From SZAS-7 sp964514655 (GTDB lineage Bacteria > Chlamydiota > Chlamydiia > Chlamydiales > FEN-1388): 64,000 nt of DNA. The stretch covers positions 62,001 to 126,000 of the forward strand of contig CAZEQY010000004.1 in assembly GCA_964514655.1 (NCBI GenBank). The letters are read 5' to 3'. Numbering within the stretch: the first letter of the stretch is position 1; each line of letters opens with the position of its first letter. Below are positions 50,075 to 57,933 of this stretch, piece after piece. Below the pieces are notes generated by a model. That model did no database searches. It worked only from the letters and a program-made list of their open reading frames with translations, and was not told where the DNA came from. Both the position numbers and the translations under genes were made by a program.

Positions 50075-51466
50075 TCAAGTGGAACACAACTTGGCCGGAT
50101 TTGTATAGGTATCAAATTCTTTTTCAGAGAGAAAGCCAAGTTCGAGGCAGGCGGCTTTTAGGGTCTTGTCTTCTAGGTGGGCTTTACGGACGGCTTGTGC
50201 CGCTTTATCGTAGCCGATGATGGGGTTTAGGGCCGTTGCATGCATAAGGGAGCGGCTGAGGTATTCTTGAATGCGTTTTTTATTTGGGCTAAGGCCTTTT
50301 AGGCAGTGCTCTAAAAAGCTTGTTACTGCATCAGTAAGAATGTGTATGGAGCGAAGTAGGTTGTAGGCCATTAGTGGACGCATGACGTTAAGTTCAAAAT
50401 TACCAGCCGTTGCTGCCACTGTGATAGCAGTATCAAATCCTATAATTTGCGTCGCTACCATCATCAAAGCTTCTGATTGGGTGGGGTTTACCTTTCCCGG
50501 CATAATTGATGAGCCCGGCTCATTTTCTGGTAGGTGTAGCTCGTTAAGGCCACATCTTGGGCCAGATGCCATCAGGCGAATGTCATTTGCAATTTTGTAA
50601 AGCGCGCAGGCTAAACGCTTTAAACTAGCTGATGTCGTCACGATAGCGTCGCTTGCGCTAAGTGCTGCAAAAGGGTTTTGAGCGGGTATAAAGCGCGATT
50701 TTGTCAGGGTCGATAGCGTTTTGCAAACCGCTTTTTTATAGCCTTTTGGAGCGTTGATTCCGGTGCCAACAGCTGTAGCGCCAAGAGGTAGCTCGTGTAG
50801 CTCCTTAAGGCTCTCTTTAATTGATGTGTAGGCTGTTTTTATTTGGCTTGCATACCCTGAAAATTCTTGGCCAAGAGTAAGGGGGGCAGCATCCATAAGA
50901 TGTGTCCTGCCTACCTTTACGATAGATGAAAATGCTTTAGCTTGTGCTTCAAGGCGCTTTTGCATGGCTTTTACAGCAGGAAAAAGCCTCTTTTCGATGT
51001 CAAAGCATGCAGCTATATGGATTGCGCTTGGAAATACATCGTTTGTCGACTGTGACATATTTACGTGGTCATTTGGATGAACAGGATGTTTTGTACTTCT
51101 TTTATGGCCAAGAAGTTCATTAGCGCGCGTTGCAAGTACTTCGTTGACGTTCATGTTCGTCTGTGTGCCGGAGCCTGTTTGCCAGATAACGAGGGGAAAG
51201 TGTTCCAAAAATTTGCCTTCTAGCACTTCGTCGGCGGCTGTACATATTGCCTGCATTTTTTTCTTATCAAGTGTGCCAAATTGGTAATTAGTAAGTGCAG
51301 AAGCCTTTTTTATAAGGCAAATAGCTGCGATGAGTTCTTTTGGCATCTTTTCGCTGCCAATCTGAAAATTCTGCATAGAGCGAGCCGTTTGCGCGCCCCA
51401 GTAGGCATCTAGTGGCACCTGAACCTGTCCCAGAGAATCTCTTTCAACTCGTTGTTTTTTTGCCAT
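50075..51466 (-). CDS. fumC: Fumarate hydratase, class II
   Basis: 463 residues. GSGTQTNMNVNEVLATRANELLG in outline, the catalytic loop GSSIMPGKVNPTQSEA (about 315) and THLMDAAPLTLGQEFSGYA are present. It interconverts fumarate and malate in the TCA cycle without an iron-sulfur cluster. It lies upstream of valS on the same strand. Confidence 0.95.
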   Translation of the reverse strand: MAKKQRVERDSLGQVQVPLDAYWGAQTARSMQNFQIGSEKMPKELIAAICLIKKASALTNYQFGTLDKKKMQAICTAADEVLEGKFLEHFPLVIWQTGSGTQTNMNVNEVLATRANELLGHKRSTKHPVHPNDHVNMSQSTNDVFPSAIHIAACFDIEKRLFPAVKAMQKRLEAQAKAFSSIVKVGRTHLMDAAPLTLGQEFSGYASQIKTAYTSIKESLKELHELPLGATAVGTGINAPKGYKKAVCKTLSTLTKSRFIPAQNPFAALSASDAIVTTSASLKRLACALYKIANDIRLMASGPRCGLNELHLPENEPGSSIMPGKVNPTQSEALMMVATQIIGFDTAITVAATAGNFELNVMRPLMAYNLLRSIHILTDAVTSFLEHCLKGLSPNKKRIQEYLSRSLMHATALNPIIGYDKAAQAVRKAHLEDKTLKAACLELGFLSEKEFDTYTNPAKLCST

Positions 51467-51472
51467 GGGTGG

Positions 51473-51958
51473 TTATCCGAAAAAGAGTTTCCATACCTTT
51501 TTAGGGCCAATAGCTGTTATGAGCTCGCGCCCTCCAACATAGATGATAAAGAGATAGGCAAGCCACCCTTGTGCCACCCAAAAGAGCGGCCGTTCGATAT
51601 GCTCCTGGATGCTTGCTCCAATCATAGCCCAGCTTTCACCGTGCCAAAGGGCTGGAATTGCATGTTCTACGAGGCGTAAGAGTATACTGCAAAATACGTA
51701 GAAGAATGACTTCCACAATGTGGCATAGACTAGGGGTTTTGTTGAGTAGAGTTCAATAACTGCAAATTGATCTGCAATAAGCACCACTTTGCCCATGATG
51801 AGCGATGCTATAACGCAGTAGAAAAAGCTATAGTAGGTATATTCATGGTGATTTATCGCGCGATCGGTAGCATCTACAAGTAAAAATGCCACAAGAAAAA
51901 AGAGCGCAACAGGCAGCATACGAATAAATTCTTTCTTAAGCCAACTCAACAGTCGCAT
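51473..51958 (-). CDS. Small inner-membrane protein, unknown
   Basis: 161 residues from the ATG at 51958, preceded by GGAGT; a longer frame would begin near 52054 inside the palindromic repeat and is unlikely. Three or four hydrophobic segments (MLPVALFFLVAFLLVD, SFFYCVIASLIMGKVVLI, FFYVFCSILL, LFWVAQGWLAYLFIIYVGG). No motif recognised. It lies 6 bp upstream of fumC, so the two may be co-transcribed. Confidence 0.65.
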   Translation of the reverse strand: MRLLSWLKKEFIRMLPVALFFLVAFLLVDATDRAINHHEYTYYSFFYCVIASLIMGKVVLIADQFAVIELYSTKPLVYATLWKSFFYVFCSILLRLVEHAIPALWHGESWAMIGASIQEHIERPLFWVAQGWLAYLFIIYVGGRELITAIGPKKVWKLFFG

Positions 51959-52027
51959 CAGGGGGACTCCTCTATTTTTTCCCTCTATATCACGACTAAT
52001 AAATATTTGAGTATAAAAACTATCCGT

Positions 52028-52212
52028 ATCGGGGTCAGACCCCGATGGTGTCAACTTAAGGTCATTTCTTGATCTCGATCTTGATCTTAATCTTGATCTT
52101 GTCCTTATTCTTCAAGCAGTCTGCGAGAGAAGAAAAAAAAGATTAAGATCAAGATCAAGATCGAGATTAAGAGAAAATTTCTTAAGTTGACACCATTGGG
52201 TCAGCCCCTGAT
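52028..52212. repeat. Large imperfect palindrome rich in GATCTT/AAGATC
   Basis: The outer arms include atcggggtcagacccc / gggtcagcccctgat and an exact 15-bp pair (tggtgtcaacttaag at 52046-52060 with cttaagttgacacca at 52181-52195). The inner arms are runs of gatctt / aagatc repeats. A loop of about 35 nt lies around 52105-52135. It would fold into a hairpin of about 75 bp. It resembles REP/MITE-like elements; no coding potential seen. Confidence 0.85.
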
Positions 52213-52214
52213 AT

Positions 52215-53531
52215 TTATGCGATGAATTTGGGGTCGGGGGGGTAGTAGGCTTTGTAGAGCTCGGCAATGACTCTTGGGAGCTTTGTGTGGCATTTTATGT
52301 ATTTTTTGATTGTTATACCAGTAACAAAGGATTGCCATTTAGCAAATAGTAGGTTTTGGTTTTTATAAAGTTCTTCAAGTGAGGACTGCTCTGAAACACC
52401 ACGTGCTGCATTCTGACGTATGCTTTCTAGGATAAGTAATGCATACACGCCCGCTACGGAATTGGCCCATGAGCAGTTGCCTATCTCTAGGAGAGGAAGA
52501 GATATGAGGTTTTGGAGCATAAAGCAGATGGGATGTTGCTCTTTCGCATAGTACTCATTCATGGTTACTTTAAAGAACGCGATGTATTCTTCACGTGAGC
52601 GTATCTTTAGGGACGTAAGCTCAGTAATGAATGCTTCTGTTATCAGTTTTTTATTGATAGCAACAATTTCAAACGGTTGCTTTTTGCCAATCGCTCTTTC
52701 ACAAAGGACAAAAAAGCTTCCCCATAGAATAACACAGCTATGATGTTCGTGAAACCCGGTAGATATGATAATTGGTTTTTTTTCTTCGCTATAGTGTTTG
52801 AATAGCTGCTCGGGAGTGTAGCTTCTTGTATTGAGTACATCTAAAACGATATCGGGAAATTCATTGGGATGTGCTCTACAAAATGCTTGTGTGCGTTTAT
52901 TGATAAGAGACAAAAAGTCCGGTGGATGCCATCCTTCTAGGTCTACAGTTACTTGTTCTACATGCGCGGGATTTGGATGCTTAAGAGTGGTTGTGCCTGC
53001 GATGTTTAGCATATGGGCAAGGTGCGTTCGTAGACGCAATTCCTTTGAGTAATAGTATACTCTTTTGTCGACTGGCTTGAGTTGCTTATAGAGCTCTTTG
53101 TTGCCCGTCATTTTGGCGATTAACAGGGGCGTTTCCCCACTTTCAGTAACAGCTAAGCAATCTGCTCCGTTTTCTTTGAGTAAAAGAGCGATTGCTGTAT
53201 ATCCCTGTTCTGCTGCACGGTGTAGTGGGGTGTATCCACGAATGTCAGCAATATTTACTGCTGCTCCTGCTACAAGAAGTGCCTCAATTGCTTCTATATT
53301 TCCTTTAATTACTGCGTAATGAAGGGCTGATCTTCCATCTTTATCAACAAGATCAACCGCTGCACCTGCAGCTATAAGCGAGGTGAGAGCGCCCATGTTT
53401 TTGCTAGCTGCAGCAATCATAAGTGGTGTGCGCAAAAATTCATCTCGTAGGTCAACAGTTTGAGTCCCTACCATATCTTGCACAAGCGAATTAAGGCCGC
53501 TATTAAAAGTTTGAGTTATTTGAGTAGACAT
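52215..53531 (-). CDS. Ankyrin-repeat protein with possible cysteine-protease-like C-terminus
   Basis: 438 residues, no signal peptide. Ankyrin repeats span about residues 32-155 (TPLMIAAASKNMGAL, DGRSALHYAVIKGNIEAIEALL, GYTPLHRAAEQGYTAIALLL, GETPLLIAKMTGNKEL). The rest has GFHEHHSCVILWG and GNCSWANSVAGVYALLIL (Cys about 351), which remind me of the His and Cys sites of papain-like proteases found beside ankyrin repeats in Legionella-type effectors; this is inference. The end is disordered to moderately charged. A minus-strand promoter precedes it. A host-interacting protein is likely. Confidence 0.7.
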   Translation of the reverse strand: MSTQITQTFNSGLNSLVQDMVGTQTVDLRDEFLRTPLMIAAASKNMGALTSLIAAGAAVDLVDKDGRSALHYAVIKGNIEAIEALLVAGAAVNIADIRGYTPLHRAAEQGYTAIALLLKENGADCLAVTESGETPLLIAKMTGNKELYKQLKPVDKRVYYYSKELRLRTHLAHMLNIAGTTTLKHPNPAHVEQVTVDLEGWHPPDFLSLINKRTQAFCRAHPNEFPDIVLDVLNTRSYTPEQLFKHYSEEKKPIIISTGFHEHHSCVILWGSFFVLCERAIGKKQPFEIVAINKKLITEAFITELTSLKIRSREEYIAFFKVTMNEYYAKEQHPICFMLQNLISLPLLEIGNCSWANSVAGVYALLILESIRQNAARGVSEQSSLEELYKNQNLLFAKWQSFVTGITIKKYIKCHTKLPRVIAELYKAYYPPDPKFIA

Positions 53532-53540
53532 AATTACATA

Positions 53541-53569
53541 ATTATATATTAATACCAGTTAATTGCGAA
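53541..53569 (-). promoter_or_regulatory. Candidate promoter for the ankyrin gene
   Basis: On the minus strand TTCGCA (53564-53569) and a perfect TATAAT (53541-53546) with a 17-nt spacer; the ATG is 9 bp beyond the -10, so the leader would be short. Confidence 0.45.
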
Positions 53570-53596
53570 CAAAAAAGTATTTATATATAATTATAT

Positions 53597-53621
53597 GACC
53601 AGACAGGTAATCTGTCTGGTC
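53597..53621 (-). terminator. Hairpin downstream of the V-ATPase operon
   Basis: A 10-bp perfect stem (gaccagacag / ctgtctggtc) with loop gtaat, 15 bp after the atpK stop on the minus strand. It lacks a clean T run, so its strength as a terminator is uncertain. Confidence 0.5.
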
Positions 53622-53635
53622 GTGAAGAGAATTTT

Positions 53636-54076
53636 TTACCCGATGATGAGTAGGGCAAAGACGAAGGCAAAGAGCGCAAAGCTTTCCAAAATGCCTATCG
53701 ATACAAAGCACTTACCGTAGACAGATGGCTGCTTGAGTGTTGCCTGAATACTTGCGGCAATAACCTTACCCATAAATACTGCAGAAGCCATGAGCGCAAG
53801 GCCCACGCCAAGGCCAACGGCAATGGCAGCTATGGGGGAGAGCGCGCCTGCTTGAATCTGGCGATACATCAAGATCATCAAGATAAAGCCATAAATCGAC
53901 TGCGTCGAAGGAACCGATGCCATAGCAATAAATTTACCGTGGCCTTCTTCAGTTCTTGCCATGGCAGCACTTGATGCCATGCCGGCAATATAGCAGCCGA
54001 TAGAGCTTCCGCAGCAGCCCATGCTAAGCACGATGATTGGGCCTATTTGCTGCATACTAAAGACGAGATTATCCAT
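53636..54076 (-). CDS. atpK: V-type ATP synthase subunit K (ring proteolipid)
   Basis: 146 residues, four membrane helices in two hairpins. It forms the ion-carrying ring. The essential carboxylate is Glu131 in GILESFALFAFVFALL; the helix-2 motif PSTQSIYGF (Thr58, Gln59, Tyr62) resembles residues that co-ordinate sodium in Enterococcus hirae NtpK, so sodium coupling is possible. It is the last gene of the operon, after atpI by 13 bp. Confidence 0.95.
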   Translation of the reverse strand: MDNLVFSMQQIGPIIVLSMGCCGSSIGCYIAGMASSAAMARTEEGHGKFIAMASVPSTQSIYGFILMILMYRQIQAGALSPIAAIAVGLGVGLALMASAVFMGKVIAASIQATLKQPSVYGKCFVSIGILESFALFAFVFALLIIG

Positions 54077-54089
54077 GTTGAGTTAACTC

Positions 54090-55997
54090 CTATTCTAATG
54101 TCATAAGGTGTAAGGGGCGAAAATCTTTGCCACCTCCATAGAATGAATAACGGTACCATTCTAGGAAATTCAAACGCAAGCCATGTATTGTCCCACCTAA
54201 TATGGCAATAACCATATTGAGGATGTGGCCAAAACAGACGACAAAGATCGCAAATATAAGGGGCATTCTGCCTGCAAGCATATTCACTGTTTCACTCACA
54301 ATAAATCCTGCATAGCCAAGGGCATATATACGTAAGTATGAAAGGACATCAGCAAAAAGCTGTATTGCATGCGTCCATTCAAAAAGCCCTGCAATACCAT
54401 GCAAGATTACCCCTGCAATGGAGGCAAAGACAAGGCCAAAGAGAAGTAGATGCAGCCCAAACTGTGCTGCAATCTCCTTATCAAGTCCAAATACATAGTG
54501 TATGATCGATGTGGCATTTAGGTAATAGGGGACATAGAGATATGCCCCAATGATAAACGCTACCCAGCCAAAGCCTACAGGGTTTTTGCCAAGGTAGCGA
54601 ATAAGCCCAATGCAGATATGTATTGCTCCAAGTAATAGCGATAGCTCTAAAAGCACGTTGTCGGTGAATTTACTTGCAATAACGTGATGCGAAGAATCTT
54701 CATTGCCATGAGCATAGATTACTTCATCCGGAGTTTTTGCTCCTTTTATCTGCGGGTATTTATTGACGTAGTAGTCATAGTCTTCTTTATGCTCAAGCAC
54801 ATAGGCAGCCTTCTTTTTGATAAGATAGGTCATAAGCGAATGCTTGCGTATGAAGCTATCTGGCGACATCTCTATCCCAAAGATAGAGTGGGAGAGCCCT
54901 CCCCATAGTATGCAGGCAGTAGCGAGTATGCCGATAAGGCCGATAAACCGTTTTGTTGGTGGCGTAATTTTCTTTAGCCTAAAGCGCAAAATAAGAGCTG
55001 TAGCCAAGAAGATAAGACCGTAGCCAGCATCGTAGACTATCATCGAGAAGAAAAGCGCAAAAGCAAAAAGCACCCATAGCGATGGGTCTCTATCTTTTGT
55101 TGAGGGCGTATCAAAGATGCGTATGAGATCTTCTCCAACCTTTGCAGTGCCTGCATTTTGCAGGTAGGTGGGGGGGACATCGTGTTTATCAAAGGCCACT
55201 TCTTCTATATACACATGGTAGGCATCTGTGAGCTTCTTTAGCTCGGTCATCTTTGTGGATGGCACCCATCCTTCTACGATAAAAAGCTGATTTTCAAGCT
55301 CAAGGGCGCTTGCTTCTTCAGCAAAAGCAAGGTGCGCCTCGTTTAAACGCTTGATAAGTGCATGGTGAAGAAGGGCATCATAGCGTGTAAGAGAGCGAAG
55401 CTCTTCGTGAATTTTGGCAATAGAGTTGCCTAGCTCTTTTTGTTGTTTTTTAAGCTCTGAGAGCGGCGTCGTAAAGTAAAACTCCACAAGGTCAGCAAAG
55501 ACAATAGGCTCATTTTGAATGGCTACAAAATAGTCTACTTCATCTTTTTCATTAACTTTGATGAGCGCAGGCTCGAGTGTATCAAGATGCTTATTTGTCT
55601 TTGCGGCAAAAAAGCGCACCTTGCGCTTGATCTGATCCTCTAAAGATCCAAGGCTATCTAGAGAAAACTCTCCAAAAGGCAGTATACGTTCAATTTCTTG
55701 GCCAACATCGTGTTGCTTTTGTTCTGAAGTATCAAGCTCTTCTTTAAGAGCAAGAATTCTGTTTGTTACGCCTTCAGCTTTTTGAAAATCATCGACGTGA
55801 ACATTAGGCTGGTGCGTGTAGTTTCGCAAGATCTTGATTGCATGCAGCATGTTGTCAATATCTTGAGGAAGCTCTAGCTTTTTTTGCCCTTTTGGCTGGA
55901 TAAATTCTATTATGCCAACGTTTTGCGCAGCCTGAAAAAAGGAAAGTTTGTCTTTTACCGCTCCCATAAAGAGGAACTTGCGTACATCATAACGCAT
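54090..55997 (-). CDS. atpI: V-type ATP synthase subunit I
   Basis: 635 residues. A long N-terminal cytosolic coiled-coil half (about residues 1-310) and a C-terminal half with seven or eight membrane helices. The helix with VLSYLRIYALGYAGFIVSE carries the conserved Arg that faces the ring Glu. It is the stator of the ion path. Its start overlaps the preceding D gene by 11 bp. Confidence 0.96.
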   Translation of the reverse strand: MRYDVRKFLFMGAVKDKLSFFQAAQNVGIIEFIQPKGQKKLELPQDIDNMLHAIKILRNYTHQPNVHVDDFQKAEGVTNRILALKEELDTSEQKQHDVGQEIERILPFGEFSLDSLGSLEDQIKRKVRFFAAKTNKHLDTLEPALIKVNEKDEVDYFVAIQNEPIVFADLVEFYFTTPLSELKKQQKELGNSIAKIHEELRSLTRYDALLHHALIKRLNEAHLAFAEEASALELENQLFIVEGWVPSTKMTELKKLTDAYHVYIEEVAFDKHDVPPTYLQNAGTAKVGEDLIRIFDTPSTKDRDPSLWVLFAFALFFSMIVYDAGYGLIFLATALILRFRLKKITPPTKRFIGLIGILATACILWGGLSHSIFGIEMSPDSFIRKHSLMTYLIKKKAAYVLEHKEDYDYYVNKYPQIKGAKTPDEVIYAHGNEDSSHHVIASKFTDNVLLELSLLLGAIHICIGLIRYLGKNPVGFGWVAFIIGAYLYVPYYLNATSIIHYVFGLDKEIAAQFGLHLLLFGLVFASIAGVILHGIAGLFEWTHAIQLFADVLSYLRIYALGYAGFIVSETVNMLAGRMPLIFAIFVVCFGHILNMVIAILGGTIHGLRLNFLEWYRYSFYGGGKDFRPLHLMTLE

Positions 55998-56616
55998 GCC
56001 CTACTCCAGTGAGCTCTTTATGCTCTAGAATTTTTGTTTTGGCAACTTTTGCCTGGGAGACCGCTGCAAGCTGCTGATCGCCAAGAAACACCTTAATCTT
56101 TTTGATGTTCTTTTCAGCGCGCGGTATAAGTATTTTCTCAAAGAGGTTAACGCGAATTGTCACCTCGCGAAGTTCTTTTTCGAGTATCTCGAGCTTTTCG
56201 GTGACGATGACAAGCTTTGCCTTTGCTTCACTGACGTGGCGAAGGCCCATGATAGCGCTTTCTAGCCACACGGGTGTCTCAAAGAGGTCGTACGTCATAG
56301 GAGCAAACTGAACACTTTCAAAAAAGGGCACTTCAGCACCTGCGATGTTTTCGTAGCGCTTATTGAGCTTTGTAATCTTTGCAAACTGGCTTACATCGCA
56401 AGGAAGAGGCTCTGTAAAGAGCGATGCATACTCCTCTACCGCCCGTTTTTCCATGTCTACCTGTTCTTCAAGGCTATAGCGCTCTAGGCGGGACTCAGCA
56501 ACTTCTGCTTGCAAAAGCGCTTTTTTCAGCTGCAAAGTAGGCAAGTACTTAAACAGCTGGTTAAGCTTGTTTTGCTGAGTGCGAAGCTCATTTTTTGTCA
56601 TTTTGAGTTCTGCCAT
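55987..56616 (-). CDS. atpD: V-type ATP synthase subunit D (central shaft)
   Basis: 209 residues. Two long helices at the N- and C-ends (TKNELRTQQNKLNQLFKYLPTLQLKKALL in outline) match NtpD, which turns in the A3B3 head. It is between B and I, as in Chlamydia (CT306). Confidence 0.95.
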   Translation of the reverse strand: MAELKMTKNELRTQQNKLNQLFKYLPTLQLKKALLQAEVAESRLERYSLEEQVDMEKRAVEEYASLFTEPLPCDVSQFAKITKLNKRYENIAGAEVPFFESVQFAPMTYDLFETPVWLESAIMGLRHVSEAKAKLVIVTEKLEILEKELREVTIRVNLFEKILIPRAEKNIKKIKVFLGDQQLAAVSQAKVAKTKILEHKELTGVGHAL

Positions 56617-56622
56617 AGGCTT

Positions 56623-57933
56623 TTAGCTTTGCACCCTTGTGTTCCAGTACTTGTCAATTAAGCTTTGCTTGATGCCAACTTGATCCGGTTTAAAGCACTC
56701 GGCGAGTATTGTCCAGCCCATGTCAAGCTGCTCTTCAAGCGGAAGGTTCACCTCAAGGTTCATCATCTTCTTCTCAAAGAGGTTTGAGTAGTGAAGCAGC
56801 TGTTCGTCCCATTTTGAAAGGCGAAAGCCCATAGAGCGGCGCTCTTTTGCCTTTTTAGACTCTGCATAGAGGCGAATCATACAATTTGCAAGATCGCCGT
56901 GATCATCGCGCGTAACTTTGCCGATCACAAGCTGCTTAAGTCTCGATAGCGATCCAAATGGGTCTATACGGCCGTTATGAAGGTAAAATTGGCCTTCTGT
57001 AATATAGCCTGTATTATCAGGAATTGGGTGTGTGACATCGTCTCCGGGCATCGTTGTAACGCTTACGATGGTAATAGAGCCGCTAGACTCCATGGAAACT
57101 GCCTTTTCATAGCGAGAAGCTAGGTCTGAATAGAGCGATCCCGGATAGCCTCTATTAGAAGGCACTTGGTCCATGGTAATCGCAATTTCCTTAATAGCAT
57201 CTGCAAAGGCTGTCATGTCTGTTAAGAGCACGAGCACGTTGAGATCCTGCACGGCAAAGCGCTCAGCACAGGCAAGCGCCATATCAGGAACAAGAACGCA
57301 TTCTACCGCAGGGTCTGTTGCACGGTGAACAAACATCACCGTTTTGTTCATTGATCCTGCGCGCTCAGCGTTGTCGATAAAGGCTTGATATTCAGCAAAG
57401 GTAAGTCCCATACCGCCGATGATAACGACGTCTGCATCTGTCTGGTTGGCAATACGCATCAAAAGCGCGTTATAGGGCTCTCCAGCAACAGAAAAGATTG
57501 GAATTTTCTGCGACATAACAAGGCAGTTGAACATGTCGATCATTGGAATGTTTGTTCGCACCATGTTGCGCGGTATGATGCGCTTTACGGGATTAAAGGA
57601 GGGTCCACCAATGGCAATAGGGTCACCAACGATGTCGGGGCCATTGTCTATAGGCACTCCTGAGCCATTAAATCGTCTTCCTAACAGACTGTCAGCAAAT
57701 GTTACCTGCATCTGGTGGCGTAAGAACGTTACCTTATCACCTGTAGAAATGCCGCGCGTGCTTTGAAAGACCTGCAAAGTTACTTTATTGCCTTCGATTC
57801 GTAAGACCGAAGCATAGGCAGAGCGGCCATCTCGCATGTCGATACGGGCAAGCTCTCCCAGACCCACATTCTCGGCAATGACAGAAATGAGGTTGCCGCG
57901 CATATCTTGAATTTTTTCGTAAGTCGTTCTCAT
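56623..57933 (-). CDS. atpB: V-type ATP synthase subunit B
   Basis: 436 residues. The non-catalytic nucleotide subunit, with GRRFNGSGVPIDNGP, IDMFNCLVMSQKIPIF and PGYPGSLYSDLASRYE-like NRGYPGSLYSDLASRYEKA. It lacks a P-loop, as expected. The start overlaps the A gene stop by 4 bp. Confidence 0.97.
   Translation of the reverse strand: MRTTYEKIQDMRGNLISVIAENVGLGELARIDMRDGRSAYASVLRIEGNKVTLQVFQSTRGISTGDKVTFLRHQMQVTFADSLLGRRFNGSGVPIDNGPDIVGDPIAIGGPSFNPVKRIIPRNMVRTNIPMIDMFNCLVMSQKIPIFSVAGEPYNALLMRIANQTDADVVIIGGMGLTFAEYQAFIDNAERAGSMNKTVMFVHRATDPAVECVLVPDMALACAERFAVQDLNVLVLLTDMTAFADAIKEIAITMDQVPSNRGYPGSLYSDLASRYEKAVSMESSGSITIVSVTTMPGDDVTHPIPDNTGYITEGQFYLHNGRIDPFGSLSRLKQLVIGKVTRDDHGDLANCMIRLYAESKKAKERRSMGFRLSKWDEQLLHYSNLFEKKMMNLEVNLPLEEQLDMGWTILAECFKPDQVGIKQSLIDKYWNTRVQS

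Noticed and set aside
50026..50139. Upstream start for valS adding 38 residues
   Set aside because: The extra part has no ribosome site and does not resemble ValRS N-termini; ATG at 50025 has GGAAG.
51959..52054. Longer start for the membrane protein upstream of fumC
   Set aside because: The extension lies partly in the palindromic repeat and has no ribosome site; the ATG at 51958 has GGAGT.
52061..52180. Inner GATC-rich part as a CRISPR array
   Set aside because: The repeats are 6-bp units in inverted orientation with no unique spacers; a palindrome, not a CRISPR.
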